From assembly GCA_016869015.1 (NCBI GenBank), contig VGFB01000271.1, positions 1 to 5,922 of the forward strand: a stretch of 5,922 nt of DNA, in the 5' to 3' direction. Numbering within the stretch: position 1 is the first letter of the stretch; each line of letters begins with the position of its first letter. The DNA is from Armatimonadota bacterium (GTDB taxonomy: Bacteria; Armatimonadota; Zipacnadia; Zipacnadales; VGFC01). Positions 5,621 through 5,922 of this stretch are shown piece by piece. Under the pieces are notes generated by a model, which saw only the letters and a list, made by a program, of their open reading frames with translations, was not told where the DNA came from and did no database searches. The position numbers and the translations under genes are program-made.

Positions 5621-5922
5621 GTCTCTGCCTCTGCCGTTCGTGGGTCGGCTCACCAGAGCCGACAAAGCCGTTGCCGTCGCGCCGTCCGTCTCTGCCTCTG
5701 CCGTTCGTGGGTCGGCTCACCAGAGCCGACAAAGCCGTTTGCCGTCGCGCCGTCCGTCTCTGCCTCTGCCTCTGCCGTTCGTGGGTCGGCTCACCAGAGC
5801 CGACAAAGCCGTTTGCCGTCGCGCCGTCCGCCTCTGCCTCTGCCGTTCGTGGGTCGGCTCACCAGAGCCGACAAAGCCGTTTACCGTCGCGCCGTCCGTC
5901 TCTGCCGTTCGTCAACGAGGCC
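5621..5922. repeat. Tandem array of about 68-bp units carrying the REP-like hairpin
   Basis: Four full units and a fifth partial one lie head to tail: 5621-5687 (67 bp), 5688-5755 (68), 5756-5829 (74), 5830-5897 (68) and 5898-5922 (partial). Each full unit has, in order, a CTCTGC-rich lead, CCGTTCGTGG, the core GTCGGCTCACCAGAGCCGAC, AAAGCCGTT and a CCGTCGCGCCGTCC tail. The cores are at 5644-5663, 5711-5730, 5785-5804 and 5853-5872 and do not vary. The units differ only by single bases and by the number of CTCTGC hexamers (2, 2, 3, 2, 1). Near-identity implies recent expansion or homogenisation. The fifth unit leaves the consensus after CCGTTCGT, which may mark the array edge. Unit lengths are not multiples of three, so it is not coding. 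Confidence 0.93.

Noticed and set aside
5378..5732. Minus-strand open frames of 88-95 residues over the repeat array
   Set aside because: They start at the same repeated TTG, have Arg/Gly-rich composition and no recognisable domain, and the repeat length breaks frame from unit to unit.
5621..5922. Possible CRISPR array
   Set aside because: The whole unit repeats, including the parts that would be spacers, and there are no unique spacers or cas genes.

Overview
The window is a high-GC bacterial chromosomal segment with strongly GC-biased third codon positions. It has six supported protein genes and an unusual amount of hairpin-forming intergenic repeat. A Tat-type signal on a sugar isomerase-like protein, a Gfo/Idh/MocA oxidoreductase, a small cupin and REP-like intergenic palindromes would fit free-living bacteria such as Planctomycetota or Armatimonadota. 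That is an inference from style only; no gene here fixes the taxon.

Layout, left to right. A plus-strand gene of unknown function enters from the left edge and ends at 1177. It has helical ends around a duplicated beta-rich core. It is followed by a perfect 30-bp inverted repeat (1203-1289) made of two opposed copies of a 20-nt hairpin. A plus-strand, Tat-exported, sugar phosphate isomerase/epimerase-like TIM barrel (1368-2264) converges on a minus-strand Gfo/Idh/MocA dehydrogenase (2340-3395), with a 54-nt imperfect palindrome between them that probably ends transcription from both sides.

The rest of the genes are on the minus strand. In transcription order they are argG (5374 to 4175), a 39-residue single-pass membrane peptide (4098 to 3979), a one-domain cupin (3970 to 3572) and then the dehydrogenase. 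The peptide and the cupin are 8 nt apart and surely share a transcript. A GTAG-headed REP-like hairpin separates argG from the peptide, and a 176-nt spacer with several stem-loops separates the cupin from the dehydrogenase.

Upstream of argG lie about 245 bp with no recognisable gene, then a tandem array of about 68-bp units (5621-5922, running off the right edge). Each full unit carries the same 20-nt hairpin found near 1213 and 1260.

argG makes argininosuccinate in arginine biosynthesis. The isomerase-like protein, the dehydrogenase and the cupin look like sugar or polyol handling, with no known shared substrate. The most noteworthy material is the repeat system: two related hairpin classes with GTGG or GTAG immediately 5' of the palindrome, present as an inverted pair, a tandem array and a partial duplication. 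This resembles REP/BIME elements mobilised by RAYT transposases, but no such transposase is in the window.
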